Shown here: piece by piece, positions 12,914 to 12,972 of the stretch
How positions within the stretch are numbered: the stretch's first letter is position 1
Layout: each line of letters starts with the position of its first letter
Assembly (NCBI GenBank): GCA_035534535.1
Contig: DATLRS010000106.1
Coordinates: 1 to 12,972 of the forward strand
Source: DATARH01 sp035534535
GTDB lineage: Bacteria > Pseudomonadota > Alphaproteobacteria > ATCC43930 > CGMCC-115725
Length of the DNA: 12,972 nucleotides
Direction: 5' to 3'
Notes under the pieces: generated by a model
The model's input: only the letters and a program-made list of their open reading frames with translations
Database searches by the model: none
Told to the model about the DNA's origin: nothing
Made by a program: the position numbers and the translations under genes

Positions 12914-12972
12914 GCTTGAAGTATCGGCGCGACGGGCTGCGCTATGCAAGCGACACGACGGGGGAGGAATGG
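12895..12972 (+). CDS. Transposase N-terminus, IS5-family type, cut by the window edge
   Basis: The ATG has GGAGG (12884-12888) six bases upstream and opens 26 in-frame codons to the last base. The peptide MWTEITRLKYRRDGLRYASD, followed by TTGEEW, resembles the start of IS5-family transposases, which often read MWT...R..Y.R..LRY.SD.T..EW. No catalytic residues are within view, so the family call depends only on this N-terminal pattern. Arm pairing of the 13-base repeat covers codons 3-7. Confidence 0.65.
   Translation, partial: MWTEITRLKYRRDGLRYASDTTGEEW

Larger units (their letters stand above)
12815..12972 (+). mobile_element. Left end of a second insertion sequence, probably IS5 family (partial)
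   Basis: The inferred element starts at gaggctgacc, directly after a TAA (12812-12814) that would suit the TNA-type target of some IS5 groups. It contains the first codons of a transposase and runs off the window. The boundary is inferred from the GAGGCTG-like tip and the start of the open frame; the right end is not visible. Confidence 0.5.

Overview
This window looks like chromosomal DNA from a GC-rich alphaproteobacterium. The reasons are a 5-aminolevulinate synthase (the C4 route to heme), a serine-glyoxylate-type aminotransferase, small secreted or membrane proteins that resemble alphaproteobacterial ones, tight gene packing and strong G/C bias at third codon positions. I cannot name a genus. 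Family calls come from motifs read by eye; no database search was possible.

Bases 1-9806 are ordinary housekeeping DNA. A two-domain peptide-importer ATPase (YejF/OppDF type) enters from the left edge and converges, 10 bases apart, with a threonine synthase. Divergent from that synthase is a two-gene unit of a secreted mono-heme cytochrome c and folD. Next comes a small secreted PQ-rich protein that shares a CTAG double stop with a minus-strand set: a 66-residue membrane protein, a serine-glyoxylate aminotransferase and a cytochrome b561. Diverging from these are an amidase translationally coupled to a small lipoprotein, then 5-aminolevulinate synthase. Glycine and one-carbon chemistry (aminotransferase, FolD, ALAS) and heme proteins (cytochrome c, cytochrome b561, ALAS) recur here, but no single pathway ties every gene together.

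Bases 9807 to the right edge are accessory. A GTGA-overlapped antitoxin/ParE-type toxin pair is followed by an AT-richer FRG-domain gene with a textbook extended -10 promoter, an unclear start codon and a cysteine-bearing C-terminal extension of unknown role. A complete IS1595-family (ISXO2-like) insertion sequence, with long inverted repeats and its own promoter, starts 7 bases after the FRG stop codon. About 40 bases beyond it a second element, probably IS5 family, begins and runs off the window after 26 codons. Its first codons form one arm of a perfect 13-base inverted repeat.

The toxin-antitoxin plus FRG plus double-IS segment is the most likely place for something new. The FRG protein is the only coding gene of unknown activity there whose composition differs clearly from the rest. 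I saw no rRNA, tRNA, CRISPR array or convincing rho-independent terminator, and there is no gene-free stretch longer than 300 bases.
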